Part shown: piece by piece, positions 15,042-25,350 of the stretch
Position numbering within the stretch: position 1 is the first letter of the stretch
Layout of the letters: each line of letters starts with the position of its first letter
Source: Micromonospora violae
GTDB taxonomy: Bacteria > Actinomycetota > Actinomycetes > Mycobacteriales > Micromonosporaceae
Reading direction: 5' to 3'
NCBI RefSeq assembly: GCF_004217135.1
Contig: NZ_SHKK01000001.1
Span: 4,960,001-5,024,000 of the forward strand
DNA length: 64,000 nt
Notes under the pieces: model-generated
Told to the model about the DNA's origin: nothing
Seen by the model: the letters and a program-made list of their open reading frames with translations, nothing else
The model's database searches: none
Made by a program: the position numbers and the translations under genes

Positions 15042-16546
15042 GGTTTGACCACCCCGATCAGGGCGTCGACGGGAGCCTCAGCGACGCCGAGGACCAACGT
15101 CGGTGCCAGCCCGATGGCCAACGCGAGCAGCACCAGCGGCACCCAGGCGGTCAACTCCGCACCGGCCAGGCCGGGGCCGACCTGCCCGACGGCGGGGCTG
15201 GGCCGGTTGTGGGTCACCTGGCGCAGCAACCGCAGGAAGTACGCGGCGGTGAGCGCTCCGCCGACCGCCGCCAACACCCCGAGGGTGATCCAGAGCGGGC
15301 CGCCCACCTGCACGGCGGCGATCACCGCGAACGCCTCGCCCCAGAAGCCGGCCAACCCGGGCAGGCCCAGCGACGCGATCGCCGCGAACGCCAGCAGACC
15401 CGCCAACCGGGGCGCGGTCTCCCGCAGCCCGGACAACTCGGCGAGGCTGCCCGTGCCGGTCCGGTCCTTCACCGCCCCGGCCAGGAAGAACAGCAGGCCG
15501 GTGATCACACCGTGCGCGACGTTGCCGATCAGCGCCGCCTGGATGCCGGTGGCGGTCAGCGTGGCGACGCCCAGCAGCACGAAGCCCATGTGCCCCACGC
15601 TGGAGTACGCGATCAGCCGCTTCACGTCCGACTGGGCCAGGCAGACCAGCGACCCGATCAGGATCGCGGCGACGGCCAGCACGCCGAGCACCGGCGCCGC
15701 CCAACGGGCACCCTCCGGCGCCACCCCCACCGCGACCCGGATCAAGCCGTACGTGCCCATCTTGAGCAGCACACCGGCCAGCACCACACTGCCCACCGTG
15801 GGCGCCTGCGTGTGCGCGTCGGGCAGCCAGGAGTGCAGCGGCCACAGCGGGCTCTTCACCGCGAACGCCACCGCGAGCACTGTGAACGCGGCCAACTGGG
15901 TGCCCCGGGACATCCCCGCGCCACCGGTCAACGTCACCAGGTCGGCGGTGCCGGCGGCGGCGACCACCACGTACACGCCGACCAGCAGCAGCACCGACCC
16001 GAACAGCGTGTAGAGGGCGAACTTGCGGGCCGCCCGACGCCGCTCCGCGCCGCCCCAGCCGGCGATGATCGCGTACATCGGCAGCAGGACGACCTCGAAG
16101 AAGAGGAAGAACAGCACCAGATCCAGGGCGAGGAAGGTGCCCAGGATGCCCACCTCGACCACCAGGAGCAGCGCGACAAGGGCCCGGCCGCTGCCGCCGT
16201 CCGGGACCCGCCACATCGTGTACGCGCAGCAGAGCAGCGTGAGCAGCGCGGTCAACACCACCAGCGGCCAGGAGATGCCATCGACGCCGAGGTGGAAACG
16301 CAACTCCAGACCGGGCACCCAGGGCAGGTCCAGGTGGTGCCACGGGCGCACCGCCGGCGCGCCGGCCGACCAGGCGACCCAGCCTCGACCGCCGAACACC
16401 AGCGGCACCGCGGCCAGCAGGGTCAACGCCGCCGCGACAGTGCCGACCAGCCGGGCCGCCCGGTCCCGGGGCGTCGCCGCCACCGCGACCGCGCCCAGCG
16501 CTGGCAACGCCAGCACCGCAACCAGCAACCCCTGCCCAACCGTCAT
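15038..16546 (-). CDS. nuoM: NADH-quinone oxidoreductase subunit M
   Basis: A 502-aa proton-pumping subunit with about 14 helices. Signature blocks are FHLGVDGISWPLVVLTALL, FFEVVLLPMYAIIAGWGG (with the pumping Glu), KSPLWPLHSWLPDAHTQAPT and RLIAYSSVGHMGFVLLG. Start ATG 16546 follows a 55-nt spacer after nuoL, the largest gap in this operon. Acts as the middle antiporter module between NuoL and NuoN. Confidence 0.95.
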   Translation of the reverse strand: MTVGQGLLVAVLALPALGAVAVAATPRDRAARLVGTVAAALTLLAAVPLVFGGRGWVAWSAGAPAVRPWHHLDLPWVPGLELRFHLGVDGISWPLVVLTALLTLLCCAYTMWRVPDGGSGRALVALLLVVEVGILGTFLALDLVLFFLFFEVVLLPMYAIIAGWGGAERRRAARKFALYTLFGSVLLLVGVYVVVAAAGTADLVTLTGGAGMSRGTQLAAFTVLAVAFAVKSPLWPLHSWLPDAHTQAPTVGSVVLAGVLLKMGTYGLIRVAVGVAPEGARWAAPVLGVLAVAAILIGSLVCLAQSDVKRLIAYSSVGHMGFVLLGVATLTATGIQAALIGNVAHGVITGLLFFLAGAVKDRTGTGSLAELSGLRETAPRLAGLLAFAAIASLGLPGLAGFWGEAFAVIAAVQVGGPLWITLGVLAAVGGALTAAYFLRLLRQVTHNRPSPAVGQVGPGLAGAELTAWVPLVLLALAIGLAPTLVLGVAEAPVDALIGVVKP

Positions 16547-16601
16547 GTACTCGCCTCTGTTCGCGACTGCGGGGCTCGCAAACCCGGCTCACTCCTCGCG
16601 C

Positions 16602-18533
16602 TCATTGACCAACTCCAAACAGGGCGGCGGCCAACCCGATCAGCAGCGCGCCGGCCAGGACGCCGGCGGCGGCTCGGGGCAGCGCCGCGCGGTGCAGCGT
16701 GGCCAACCCGGCCCCCAGACCGGACGCGGCTCGCCCGCTGCCCTCGACCACACCGTCGACCACCACCTCGTCGCCGGCGCGCGCGGCGCGGGCCAGCGCG
16801 CGGACGGGGCGTACCACAAGGGTGTGCTGGACGTCGTCGAGCCGGAACGCGCGGGCGAAGACCGGCCGCAGCGGACCCAGCGCGGCCGCCGGATCGGCGG
16901 CCTGGTCGCGCCGCCACCCCAGGGTCACCAGCCCGGCGCCGAGCAGCAGGAACGCGAGTGGCAGAAGCACCCCCGACCCCAGGTGGACCAGGCCGTCCTC
17001 GGAACCCGCCACCGGGACGGTGGGGAACCGCAGACGGTCGGCGAACGCCCCGACGAACCCGGCCAGACCGAGCAGCGCGGCCGGCACGGCCAGCAGCAAC
17101 ACCGGCCAGCGCAGCACCGCCGGCGGGTCGTGCGGCCGGACCAGCGGCAGGCGCGGAGCGCCGAAGAAGGCGCGCAGCAGCAGCCGACCGGCGTACCAGG
17201 CGGTGACCGCCACGCCGACCAGCCCGGCGATCCAGACGAGCCAACCCACCCAGGACGGCGCCGGGCCGGTGCCCTCCAGCGCGGCCGACTCGGCGACCGT
17301 CAGTACGCCGTCCTTGCTCCAGAAACCGGCCAACGGCGGCACCCCGGCCAGCGCGCCCAGACCCACCACCGTGCACCAGAACGTCACCGGCATGCTGCGC
17401 CGCAGCCCGCCCATCTCCGACATCAGGGTGGTGCCGACCGCGTGGATCACCGCGCCGGCGGCGAGGAACAGCAGCGCCTTGAAGGCGGCGTGGGTGAGCA
17501 GGTGGAACAGGGCGGCCGACGGTGAGCCGACCGCCAGCGCGCCGGTCATGTAGCCCAACTGGGACACGGTCGACCAGGCCAACACCCGTTTGATGTCGTC
17601 CTGGGCGGTGGCGGCGAGCGCGCCGAGCAGCAGCGTGACCGCGCCGAGCACCCCCAGCACGGTCAACGTCACCGGCGCGGCCGTGAACAGCGGGTAGAGC
17701 CGGGCCACGGCGTACACCCCGGCGGCGACCATCGTCGCGGCGTGGATCAGCGCGGAGATCGGGGTCGGGCCGGCCATCGCGTCCGGCAGCCAGGTGTGCA
17801 GCGGGAACTGGGCGCTCTTGCCGGCCACACCGGCGAGCAGCAGCAGGCCGGCGGCGGTCAGCGTCGCGGTGGAATGGTCGTGGGCGAGCACGTCGGCGAT
17901 CCGGAAGCTGCCCGTGGACACACCCAGCAGCGCGATGCCGAGCAGGAACCCGACGTCACCGACCCGGGTCACCAGGAACGCCTTCATGGCGGCGGCGGGA
18001 GCGCCAGCCAGTCGGCGGTCGTGGGCGATGAGCAGGTACGAGCAGAGGCCCATCACCTCCCAGCCGACCAACAGCATGATCAGGTCACCGGCGACCACCA
18101 CCAGCAGCATGGCACCGGTGAAGAGGCTGATCTGGGCGGCGTACGGCGGGTAGCGGTGGTCCACGTCGACGTCGTCGTGGGGACCGCGCCGCAGGTAGCC
18201 GATCGAGTAGACCTGCACGGCCAGGGCGACCGCGGTGACCGCGACCGCGACCAGCGCGGCGGCGCCATCCAGGCGTACCCCGAGAGTCACCGCCAGGCCG
18301 CCGAAGTCGACCCAGGTGCTCGACGTCTCCGTCGGCCGGTCGACGGTGAGCAGCAGCGCGACGGCCAACGCCAGCGCCCCGGCCGCACCGGTGACGCCGA
18401 GCGTCACGGCGGCCGTTCGGGCCCGGTCACCGCCGGTCGCGTTCTCGCGCCGGGAGGCCGCTGGCAGCAGCAGACCGAGCAGCCCGGCGACCAGCGGTAC
18501 GGCGGGCAGCAGCGCCCCGAGCAGCCCGGTCAC
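16602..18533 (-). CDS. nuoL: NADH-quinone oxidoreductase subunit L
   Basis: A 643-aa distal antiporter subunit. Visible family blocks include [33 protein letters not shown] (with the key Lys), [14 protein letters not shown] and [19 protein letters not shown]. The C-terminal part after about residue 500 forms the lateral amphipathic helix region of NuoL. The GTG start overlaps the nuoK stop as GTGA. Length is normal for the family. Confidence 0.95.
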   Translation of the reverse strand: MTGLLGALLPAVPLVAGLLGLLLPAASRRENATGGDRARTAAVTLGVTGAAGALALAVALLLTVDRPTETSSTWVDFGGLAVTLGVRLDGAAALVAVAVTAVALAVQVYSIGYLRRGPHDDVDVDHRYPPYAAQISLFTGAMLLVVVAGDLIMLLVGWEVMGLCSYLLIAHDRRLAGAPAAAMKAFLVTRVGDVGFLLGIALLGVSTGSFRIADVLAHDHSTATLTAAGLLLLAGVAGKSAQFPLHTWLPDAMAGPTPISALIHAATMVAAGVYAVARLYPLFTAAPVTLTVLGVLGAVTLLLGALAATAQDDIKRVLAWSTVSQLGYMTGALAVGSPSAALFHLLTHAAFKALLFLAAGAVIHAVGTTLMSEMGGLRRSMPVTFWCTVVGLGALAGVPPLAGFWSKDGVLTVAESAALEGTGPAPSWVGWLVWIAGLVGVAVTAWYAGRLLLRAFFGAPRLPLVRPHDPPAVLRWPVLLLAVPAALLGLAGFVGAFADRLRFPTVPVAGSEDGLVHLGSGVLLPLAFLLLGAGLVTLGWRRDQAADPAAALGPLRPVFARAFRLDDVQHTLVVRPVRALARAARAGDEVVVDGVVEGSGRAASGLGAGLATLHRAALPRAAAGVLAGALLIGLAAALFGVGQ

Positions 18534-18892
18534 CGGCCGGCCTCCACGTCCAGGACGGCCGGCTCGCGCCCGTCGACGGTCTGCGTCGGCTCGGTCAGTG
18601 GCACGTCGTCCACCGCCACTGTCGCCCGCAACCGGTAGAGCTGAAGGACGATCGCCAACCCCACCCCGATCTCGGCGGCGGCGAGGACAATGACGAACAA
18701 CGCGAAGACCTGCCCCGAGTGCGGGAGCACGGCGCGGGCGGTGGTGTCCGCGGTGACCAGGATCAGGTTGACCGCGTTGAGCATCAACTCGACAGACATC
18801 AGCACCAGCACCGCGTTGCGGCGACGCAGCACGCCGTACACGCCGAGACCGAACAGCAGCGCGGCGGTGACGTACGGGATGACCGGCCTCAC
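18530..18892 (-). CDS. nuoK: NADH-quinone oxidoreductase subunit K
   Basis: A 120-aa protein with three transmembrane helices and the conserved [19 protein letters not shown] segment carrying the pumping-pathway glutamate, then [19 protein letters not shown]. About 20 residues longer than typical NuoK because of a polar tail ([19 protein letters not shown]). The GTG start overlaps the nuoJ stop; the longer frame reaching 19177 is a shadow of nuoJ. Confidence 0.92.
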   Translation of the reverse strand: MRPVIPYVTAALLFGLGVYGVLRRRNAVLVLMSVELMLNAVNLILVTADTTARAVLPHSGQVFALFVIVLAAAEIGVGLAIVLQLYRLRATVAVDDVPLTEPTQTVDGREPAVLDVEAGR

Positions 18893-19449
18893 CGGCGCCC
18901 CCCGGGCTCGCTGTCGACCAGGTTGGCTGCGGTGTCGTCGCGTTGCGCGGCGGCTCGGCCGATGTCCGGCCGGGACAGCACGATCGCGCCCACCAGGGCG
19001 GAGAGCAGCAGCACGGAGAGCACCTCGAACGGCAGCACCCAGGATTGGAAGATCTGCTCGCCCAGCCGCTCGGCCGTGCCGGCCCGCGGCAGGGTGACGG
19101 TGCTCCAGCGGTACGCGTCGATCAGCAGGACGGTCAGCCCCAGCCCGGCGCCCCCGCCGATCAGGGCGGCCGGCCAACCGGGCCGGTCCAGGTCGTCGGA
19201 GGCGCCGATCGGTGCGCGGGTCAGCATCACCGCGAACAGCAGCAGGACCACCACCGCGCCCACATAGATCAGCACCTGCACCCAGGCCACCAACTCGGCG
19301 CTGAGCACCAGGAAGTCACCGGCCAACGCACCCAGGCACACCACCAGGTAGAGCCCGGCCCGGACCAGGTGTTTCGTGGTCACCACCAGCACACCGGCAC
19401 CGACCGCCACCGCGCCGAGGGCGAGCAGCAGCACATCCGCCCCGGTCAC
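18889..19449 (-). CDS. nuoJ: NADH-quinone oxidoreductase subunit J
   Basis: A 186-aa membrane subunit with five predicted helices. The stretch [22 protein letters not shown] contains the Tyr and pi-bulge helix typical of NuoJ. The GTG start at 19449 lies 25 nt after the nuoI stop; a much longer frame to 19803 overlaps nuoI and is not real. Part of the membrane arm next to NuoK. Confidence 0.9.
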   Translation of the reverse strand: MTGADVLLLALGAVAVGAGVLVVTTKHLVRAGLYLVVCLGALAGDFLVLSAELVAWVQVLIYVGAVVVLLLFAVMLTRAPIGASDDLDRPGWPAALIGGGAGLGLTVLLIDAYRWSTVTLPRAGTAERLGEQIFQSWVLPFEVLSVLLLSALVGAIVLSRPDIGRAAAQRDDTAANLVDSEPGGRR

Positions 19450-19474
19450 CGGGCCGCCTCCGCGGCTCGGCCGG

Positions 19475-20071
19475 TCACGACGCGGACCCCTGGTCGGTGT
19501 CGGGGCGTACCGATGGAACTGCCGGACGGGCGGCGGCCGCCTTGCGCGCGGCGGACGTCTCCTCCTTGGCCGGCTCGCCGTTCGGGTCGTGCGCGGGCGG
19601 CGGCGGAACGGTCGCCATCCACTGACCGAGGTGGTCCTTGTCGTGCAGCAGGTCCTTGATGTCGTACTCGGCGTACTCGAACTCAGGTGACCAGTAGAGC
19701 GCGTCGAACGGGCAGACCTCGATGCAGATGCCGCAGTACATGCAGAGCGAGAAGTCGATGTCGAACTTGTCGAGCACGTTGCGTTGGCGGGGGCGGGCGG
19801 CACCGGGCACCGCCACCTCCTCCTTGTGCGAGTCGATGTAGATGCACCAGTCCGGACATTCCCGCGCGCAGAGCATGCAGACCGTGCAGTTCTCCTCGGA
19901 CAGCGCGATCACGCCGCGCGAGCGGGGCGGCAGGTCGGGGGCCACGTCCGGGTACTGCTGGGTGGTCGAGCGGCTGGTCATCGTCTTGAGGGTGACCGCC
20001 AACCCCTTCACCAGGCCCGCGCCGGGAAGGCCGCGTTCGCTGGTGTCACCGCGCTCGCTGGGGTCGCTCAT
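19475..20071 (-). CDS. nuoI: NADH-quinone oxidoreductase subunit I (two 4Fe-4S clusters)
   Basis: A 198-aa ferredoxin-like subunit with cysteines at 62, 65, 68, 72 and 110, 113, 116, 120 ([12 protein letters not shown] and [12 protein letters not shown]), binding clusters N6a and N6b. An early helical segment anchors it at the membrane. The C-terminal 45 residues are Pro/Ala-rich, beyond the usual domain. ATG 20071 has AGGATGG upstream; the longer frame is rejected. First gene of the nuoIJKLMN operon. Confidence 0.93.
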   Translation of the reverse strand: MSDPSERGDTSERGLPGAGLVKGLAVTLKTMTSRSTTQQYPDVAPDLPPRSRGVIALSEENCTVCMLCARECPDWCIYIDSHKEEVAVPGAARPRQRNVLDKFDIDFSLCMYCGICIEVCPFDALYWSPEFEYAEYDIKDLLHDKDHLGQWMATVPPPPAHDPNGEPAKEETSAARKAAAARPAVPSVRPDTDQGSAS

Positions 20072-20174
20072 GCCGACCATCCTGCCCTGTGGCCACGGCG
20101 CGCGCGACCACCACCCACAGGTCCAGGGCGGTACGGTGGTCGTGGGGAGAACGACGCACCTGGAAGGACCTGCC

Positions 20175-20750
20175 ATGACCGCCGCGCTGCAGAGCGACTA
20201 CCCGCCCGAGAGCGAGTGGACGACTGACGATCTGGATGCGCTGCCCGAGGATGGCCGCCGCCGGGAACTGCTCGATGGAGTGCTGCTGATGTCCCCCTCC
20301 CCCACCCGTACCCACCAGAGCATCGCGGGCCGACTCATGGCCGCGCTCGACGAGGAGTGCCCCGACGGTTACGACGTGACCCAGGCGGTCGAGGTGCGGA
20401 TCAACCGCACCCGCTCCTTCATCCCCGACGTACTGATCACCACGGCCGCCGCGGCGGCCCGCGAGCCGTCGAAGTACGAGCCGCACGAGGTGGTCGTCGC
20501 CGTCGAGATCGTCTCGCCCAACACCCGTTCGATCGACCGGGTGTTGAAGCCGGCGCTGTACGCCCAGGCGGGCATCCCCTACTACTGGCGGATCGAGACC
20601 GAGGGTGGCGAGTTGGAGGTCGTGACCTACCGGATCGACGCGGTGAACGAGGTCTACACCGAGACCGGGCGGTGGACGAAGTTCGTCGACACCGGCGAGC
20701 CCTTCCCGATCAACCTGCCGATCAGCCGGATCACGCCCCGGGTCCGCTGA
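20175..20750 (+). CDS. Uma2 family (DUF820) PD-(D/E)XK-fold protein
   Basis: A 191-aa protein with the Uma2 layout: [20 protein letters not shown] near the N-terminus, SFIPDVLI with the first acidic residue, and [35 protein letters not shown] as the catalytic-core and C-terminal signature. The fold is that of restriction-type nucleases, but cellular function is unknown and the family is very common in actinomycetes. ATG has GGAAGG upstream. It is divergent from nuoI and converges, with 20 bp of overlap, on the next gene. Confidence 0.88.
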   Translation: MTAALQSDYPPESEWTTDDLDALPEDGRRRELLDGVLLMSPSPTRTHQSIAGRLMAALDEECPDGYDVTQAVEVRINRTRSFIPDVLITTAAAAAREPSKYEPHEVVVAVEIVSPNTRSIDRVLKPALYAQAGIPYYWRIETEGGELEVVTYRIDAVNEVYTETGRWTKFVDTGEPFPINLPISRITPRVR

Positions 20751-21159
20751 CGACGGTCGGTGGGAGCATCTCGACGCCGAGCTGTTGCAGCAACTGGAAC
20801 AGCTCGTTGCAGCTCCACACCTCGACGATCCGGCCCGTCGGGTCGAAACGCAGGAACGTCGCCCCCGAGTAGCTGACCACCTGCCCGGTCGGCGGCACCG
20901 GCCCGAACTGCCCGACGTGGGTGCCGGCCGCCCGCCAGTGCACGGCCACCCGCTCGCCGGCCGCGACCACGTCGACGATCTTGTAACGCAGGTCCGGGAA
21001 GGCCGCCCGGCGCTCCCGATGCCAGGCCAGCGTCGCCTCCGGCCCGGTGCCGCCCAGCCCCGGGCACTCCCCGGCGACCAGCTCGTACACCGACTCCTCC
21101 TGGCGGGCGTTCCACACATCGGCGATGAACCGCCGGGCCGCCGCCTCCACATCCGTCAT
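20731..21159 (-). CDS. SnoaL-like (NTF2 fold) protein
   Basis: A 142-aa protein with the SnoaL/ester-cyclase shape: helical start (EAAARRFIADVWNARQ), WHRERRAAFPDLRYKIVDVVAAGERVAVHWRAAGTH, and a final strand region GRIVEVWSCNELFQLLQQLG. NTF2-fold proteins bind hydrophobic ligands or catalyse cyclisation and isomerisation; the ligand here is unknown. Its 3' end overlaps Uma2 by 20 nt on the opposite strand. Confidence 0.75.
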   Translation of the reverse strand: MTDVEAAARRFIADVWNARQEESVYELVAGECPGLGGTGPEATLAWHRERRAAFPDLRYKIVDVVAAGERVAVHWRAAGTHVGQFGPVPPTGQVVSYSGATFLRFDPTGRIVEVWSCNELFQLLQQLGVEMLPPTVVSGPGA

Positions 21160-21240
21160 CCCGGCAGGGTATCCGGGACCACGGAGCGCCGTAGATCCGC
21201 AAGGATTGGGTAGAGAGACTGATCAGACCGGGAGGGCGAC

Positions 21241-22260
21241 GTGGGCGAGGAAAAGGGCGGCAAGTACGTCGAGCCGGGCGGCGAGTTCACCCGCGACCAG
21301 CGGTACATCGCCACTCGGATCACCGAGGACGGGCGCGACGGATACCCCGTCGAACCGGGCCGGTACCGGTTGGCGGTCAGCCGGGCCTGCCCGTGGGCCA
21401 ACCGACTGATCATCGTACGGCGGTTGCTCGGTCTGGAGGACGCCATCTCGATGGCGGTGGCCGGCCCGACCCACGACGCCCGGAGCTGGACCTTCGACCT
21501 CGACCCCGACGGCCGGGACCCGGTGCTCGGCATCGAACGCATCCAGGAGGCGTACTTCAAGCGCTTCCCCGGCTACGAGCGCGGCATCACGGTGCCGGCG
21601 ATCGTGGACGTGCCGACCGGGCAGGTGGTCACCAACGACTACGCGCAGATGAGCCTGGACCTGTCCACGCAGTGGCGGGCCTACCACCGCGAAGGTGCCC
21701 CGCAGCTCTACCCCGAGCACCTGCGGGAGCAGATCGACGAGGTCAACGCCGTGGTGTTCCGGGACGTCAACAACGGCGTCTACCGGTGCGGGTTCGCGGG
21801 CAGCCAGGAGGCGTACGACAAGGCGTACCACCAGCTCTTCAACCGGCTGGACTGGCTCACCGAGCGGTTGACCGACCAGCGTTACCTGGTCGGCGACACC
21901 ATCACCGAGGCCGACGTGCGACTGTTCACCACGCTGGTCCGTTTCGACCCGGTCTACCACGGCCACTTCAAGTGCAACCGGCAGAAGCTGAGCGAGATGC
22001 CGGTGCTGTGGGCGTACGCGCGGGACCTGTTCCAGACTCCCGGTTTCGGCGACACCATCGACTTCGACCACATCAAGCGGCACTACTACGAGGTGCATCG
22101 CGACATCAACCCGACCGGGATCGTTCCGCTCGGCCCCGACCTGTCCAACTGGCTCATCCCGCACGGCCGGGAAACGCTCGGCGGTCGCCCCTTCGGCGAC
22201 GGCACCCCACCCCCATCCCCAGCCGAGCCGGTCAACCCCGCACACACCCCGCTGCGCTGA
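21241..22260 (+). CDS. glutathionyl-hydroquinone reductase-like (xi-class GST)
   Basis: A 339-aa protein with the xi-class hallmark CPWANR (Cys about 50) in SRACPWANRLIIVRRLLG, a thioredoxin-fold first half and an all-helical second half (ADVRLFTTLVRFDPVYHGHFKCN). Family members reduce glutathionyl-hydroquinones. Actinomycetes use mycothiol instead of glutathione, so the physiological thiol is probably different (inference). GTG start with GGGAGG 7 nt upstream. The Pro-rich tail after about residue 315 is unusual. Confidence 0.88.
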   Translation: MGEEKGGKYVEPGGEFTRDQRYIATRITEDGRDGYPVEPGRYRLAVSRACPWANRLIIVRRLLGLEDAISMAVAGPTHDARSWTFDLDPDGRDPVLGIERIQEAYFKRFPGYERGITVPAIVDVPTGQVVTNDYAQMSLDLSTQWRAYHREGAPQLYPEHLREQIDEVNAVVFRDVNNGVYRCGFAGSQEAYDKAYHQLFNRLDWLTERLTDQRYLVGDTITEADVRLFTTLVRFDPVYHGHFKCNRQKLSEMPVLWAYARDLFQTPGFGDTIDFDHIKRHYYEVHRDINPTGIVPLGPDLSNWLIPHGRETLGGRPFGDGTPPPSPAEPVNPAHTPLR

Positions 22261-22324
22261 GCGGCCCTGGCTCCTGACCCCGTCGTCCTGACCCCCGCAT
22301 CCTGACCCTCGTCGTCCTGACCCT

Positions 22325-22401
22325 CGTCGATCATGGAGTTGTGGTGCCCGGATTGGGGCCGCTCAGGCGATTTGTCACCCACCACAACTCCATGATCGAC
22401 G
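22325..22401. repeat. dispersed long palindrome, copy A
   Basis: Perfect 22-bp arms (22325-22346 and 22380-22401; core GTCGATCATGGAGTTGTGGT) flank a 33-nt spacer. It lies between the convergent GST-like and nuoH genes. Copies B, C and D with nearly the same arms and different spacers are at 31929, 46288 and 50786. Probably a bidirectional terminator that has spread, or a non-autonomous mobile repeat. Confidence 0.75.
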
Positions 22402-22476
22402 CGGTGGGGCGGGTGCGGCGCGGTGGGGCGGGGCGGGGCGGGCGGGGGCGGGGCCGGGCGGGGTTGGTTTGGGGGT

Positions 22477-23439
22477 TTAGAGGGCTAGGCGGACGGCTGC
22501 GGTGAGGACCAGTTGGGCCAGGGAGGCGGGGACCAGTACCAGCCAGCAGAGTCGTTGAAGCTGGTCCTCGCGGAGCCGGGGGTAGGACACCCGGAGCCAG
22601 ATGATCACGAAGGACACCGCAAAGATCTTGAGCAGCGTCCAGAGCCAGCCCAACTGGTCATCGGCGAACGGGCCCTGCCAACCGCCCAGGAACAGCACCG
22701 TCGTCAGCGCGGCGATCACCACGATGCCGACGTACTCGGCGAGCAGGAAGAACGCGAACCGCAGACCGGTGTATTCGGTCATGTAGCCGAAGACCAGCTC
22801 CGAGTCGGCCACCGGCATGTCGAACGGCGGCCGACGGATCTCGGCCAGCCCGGCGACGAAGAAGACGATCATCGCGGGTGCCTGCCAGAGCAGCCACCAC
22901 GGCTGCCACGCCTCGACGATGCCCGACAGGCTGAGCGTGCCGGCCGCCATCGCCACCGACGCAGCGGCCAGCACCAGCGGCAGCTCGTAACCGAGCAGCT
23001 GGGCGGCCCCGCGTAACCCACCGAGCAGGCTGTACTTGTTGGCCGACGCCCACGCCGACATCAGCACCGCCACCACCCCGACGCCGACCACGGCCAGCAC
23101 GAAGAACAGGCCGATGTCCAACGGTTGCCCCACCAGGTCGTTCGGGCCCAGCGGAATCACCAGCAGCACCAGCAGGTAGGGCACCAGGGCCACTGCCGGT
23201 GCCAGCCGGAACACCGCCCGGTCCGCCTCGCGCGGCGTGATGTCCTCCTTCTGCACGAACTTGACCCCGTCGGCCACGAGCTGCGCCCAGCCGTGGAAAC
23301 CGCCCGCGTACATCGGGCCGAGCCGGCCCTGCATGTGCGCCATCACCTTGTGCTCGGCCTGACCGACGAGCAACGGCAGGGTGAGGAACGCGACCACCAC
23401 GCCGCCGATCCGGAGCACCAGCTCCACCCAGAGCGGCAT
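22477..23439 (-). CDS. nuoH: NADH-quinone oxidoreductase subunit H
   Basis: A 320-aa membrane subunit with eight predicted helices. The motifs EHKVMAHMQGRLGPMYAG (first loop), ADGVKFVQKEDITP, and AEIRRPPFDMPVADSELVFGYMTEYTG (quinone-cavity loop with conserved acidic residues) are diagnostic. The ATG shares its first base with the TGA of nuoC (TGATG). It links the quinone site to the proton-pumping arm. It is separated from nuoI by three unrelated genes. Confidence 0.95.
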   Translation of the reverse strand: MPLWVELVLRIGGVVVAFLTLPLLVGQAEHKVMAHMQGRLGPMYAGGFHGWAQLVADGVKFVQKEDITPREADRAVFRLAPAVALVPYLLVLLVIPLGPNDLVGQPLDIGLFFVLAVVGVGVVAVLMSAWASANKYSLLGGLRGAAQLLGYELPLVLAAASVAMAAGTLSLSGIVEAWQPWWLLWQAPAMIVFFVAGLAEIRRPPFDMPVADSELVFGYMTEYTGLRFAFFLLAEYVGIVVIAALTTVLFLGGWQGPFADDQLGWLWTLLKIFAVSFVIIWLRVSYPRLREDQLQRLCWLVLVPASLAQLVLTAAVRLAL

Positions 23440-24182
23440 CAGGCCGTACCCCCGTCGTGGTCGCTCCGGTCGTCGCGGCCCGGCGGGTCCGCGGTCGGCT
23501 CGACGCCAGGTGCGGCCGCGCCGCGCGCGGACCGGTCGGTGCGGGCCGGCCTGGCCGGGGTGCCGCCACGCGGGCCCTCCCCCACGCCACCAGCGCCAGC
23601 CGGGGTGGGGGTGGGCCCCCACTCGCCCGGAGCGGGAACCCCCGGCGGGCGGATCGGTCGACGCCCACCGCCGGCCTCGGACTCGCCCGGCTCCTTCGCA
23701 CCCGGCCAGGGCTTGGCCACCCGGGACGCGAGCACGAACTCCTTACGCAGCGGGTGGCCCTCGAACTCCGGGGGCAGCAGCAGGGGCAGCAGCTCCTCGT
23801 GGCCGGCGAAGTCGATGCCGAACATCTCGTACGTCTCCCGCTCGTGCCAGGCGGCACCGGGGTAGACGTCGACCACCGAGGCGACCGTCGGCGCGTCGCG
23901 CGGCACCCGGGTACGCAGCAGCACGCCGTGGCGCAGTCGCGTCGACCAGAGGTGCGCCACCACGTCGAAGCCCTCGGCCAACTCGTCGACGGCGGAGAGC
24001 CAGTCGAAGAAGTCGCAGGCCAGCTCGGCGTCGTCACGGGCGGCGGAGACCGCGGTCAGCCAACTCGTCGGCGGCACATCGACGGTGGCCCGGGCGAACC
24101 GTTGCCCGCCGGAGACCGACGGGGTCGCCGCGACCGGCGCGAGCAGCGCGACCAGTCGAGCGCCGACCTCTTCGGGAGTCAT
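23439..24182 (-). CDS. nuoC: NADH-quinone oxidoreductase subunit C (30 kDa)
   Basis: A 247-aa peripheral subunit with the signature AWHERETYEMFGIDFAGH at residues about 111-128 and the following LLPPEFEGHPLRKEFVL. After about residue 165 there is an 80-residue Pro/Gly-rich tail (PGVPAPGEWGPTPTPAG) ending in an Asp/His-rich stretch, longer than typical NuoC. ATG 24182 is chosen over an upstream ATG. Cotranscribed with nuoH. No nuoD follows, which is unusual because C and D normally adjoin or fuse. Confidence 0.88.
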   Translation of the reverse strand: MTPEEVGARLVALLAPVAATPSVSGGQRFARATVDVPPTSWLTAVSAARDDAELACDFFDWLSAVDELAEGFDVVAHLWSTRLRHGVLLRTRVPRDAPTVASVVDVYPGAAWHERETYEMFGIDFAGHEELLPLLLPPEFEGHPLRKEFVLASRVAKPWPGAKEPGESEAGGGRRPIRPPGVPAPGEWGPTPTPAGAGGVGEGPRGGTPARPARTDRSARGAAAPGVEPTADPPGRDDRSDHDGGTA

Positions 24183-24287
24183 GCCGCTGATCCTAGTGCC
24201 GACCGGGCCCACACCTGGCCGCCGCCGATCCCCGACGATCTACCGGCTTTGCGCACGGCGCGCGCTTCGGCGGGGAAAGATGAGGGC

Positions 24288-25334
24288 GTGCGCGCTGTGA
24301 CGGTGAGACCCGGGGTCGCCAACTCGCTGAGCCTCATTGAGGACCAGCCCGAGCCGGCTGCCGAGGAAGGTGCTGTCCTGGTCGAGGCGCTGGCGGTCGG
24401 GATCTGCGGCACCGACCACGAGATCATCGCCGGGGAGTACGGCGAGGCGCCGCCGGGCGCGGACCGCCTGATCATCGGGCACGAGTCGTTGGGCCGGGTG
24501 ATCGAGGATTCGAGCGGCACCCTGCAACCCGGTGCCCTGGTGGCCGGGGTCGTCCGACACCCGGACCCGGTGCCCTGCCCGAACTGCGCCGTCGGCGAGT
24601 GGGACATGTGCCGCAACGGTCAGTACACCGAGCACGGCATCAAGGCGCTACCCGGGTTCGCCCGCGACCGCTGGCGCATCGAGCCGCAGTTCGCGATCGC
24701 CCTCGACCCGATGCTGGCCCAGGTCGGCGTTCTGTTGGAACCGACCAGTGTGGTGGCGAAGGCCTGGGACCACATCGAGCGGATCGGCCACCGAGCCGAA
24801 TGGCAGCCGCAGACCGTACTGGTGACCGGGGCCGGCCCGATCGGGCTGCTGGCCGCGTTGCTCGGCACCCAGCGCGGGCTCATCGTCCACGTGCTGGACC
24901 TGGCCACCGACGGGCCGAAACCGGAGCTGGTCGCCGGGCTCGGCGCCACCTACCACGCGGTGCCGGTCAACGACCTGCCGTTCGACCCGGACGTGGTGAT
25001 CGAGTGCACCGGCGCGCCCACTGTGGTCCTCGACGTCATGTGCAAGGCGGCCCCGACCGGGATCGTCTGCCTGGCCGGGGTGTCCAGCGGCGGCCGGACC
25101 ATCGACTTCGACGCCGGGGCGCTCAACCGGGCGCTGGTGCTGGAGAACAACGTGGTGTTCGGCTCGGTGAACGCCAACCGGCGGCACTGGGACCTGGCCG
25201 CGCAGGCGCTCGCCCGCGCCGACCAGGTCTGGCTCGAGTCACTGATCAGCCGGCGCGTCCCGGTGAACCGGTACGCCGACGCGTACACCCCCGGCGTGGA
25301 CGACATCAAGGTGGTGCTGGAGTTCGCGTCCTGA
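24288..25334 (+). CDS. zinc-dependent dehydrogenase, glucose 1-dehydrogenase type
   Basis: A 348-aa medium-chain dehydrogenase. Cys in VGICGTDHEIIAGEYG, GHESLGRV, the structural-zinc region CPNCAVGEWDMC and the NAD(P)-binding VTGAGPIGLLAALLG are visible. A C-terminal domain with VENNVVFGSVNANRRHW-type sequence (here LENNVVFGSVNANRRHWDLA) is characteristic of the archaeal-like glucose dehydrogenase subfamily. It would oxidise glucose or a similar sugar. GTG start assigned from alignment of the N-terminal VRAVTVRPG. Divergent from nuoC. Confidence 0.85.
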   Translation: MRAVTVRPGVANSLSLIEDQPEPAAEEGAVLVEALAVGICGTDHEIIAGEYGEAPPGADRLIIGHESLGRVIEDSSGTLQPGALVAGVVRHPDPVPCPNCAVGEWDMCRNGQYTEHGIKALPGFARDRWRIEPQFAIALDPMLAQVGVLLEPTSVVAKAWDHIERIGHRAEWQPQTVLVTGAGPIGLLAALLGTQRGLIVHVLDLATDGPKPELVAGLGATYHAVPVNDLPFDPDVVIECTGAPTVVLDVMCKAAPTGIVCLAGVSSGGRTIDFDAGALNRALVLENNVVFGSVNANRRHWDLAAQALARADQVWLESLISRRVPVNRYADAYTPGVDDIKVVLEFAS

Positions 25335-25350
25335 GTGACCCCGCGCCCGG

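Noticed and set aside
15209..17206. 665-codon plus-strand frame opposite nuoM and nuoL
   Set aside because: Antisense shadow rich in Gln, Arg, His and Pro; no start signal.
23457..24287. Extension of the glucose-dehydrogenase frame to 625 codons
   Set aside because: The extra 277 codons are antisense to nuoC and low-complexity; the family N-terminus begins at 24288.
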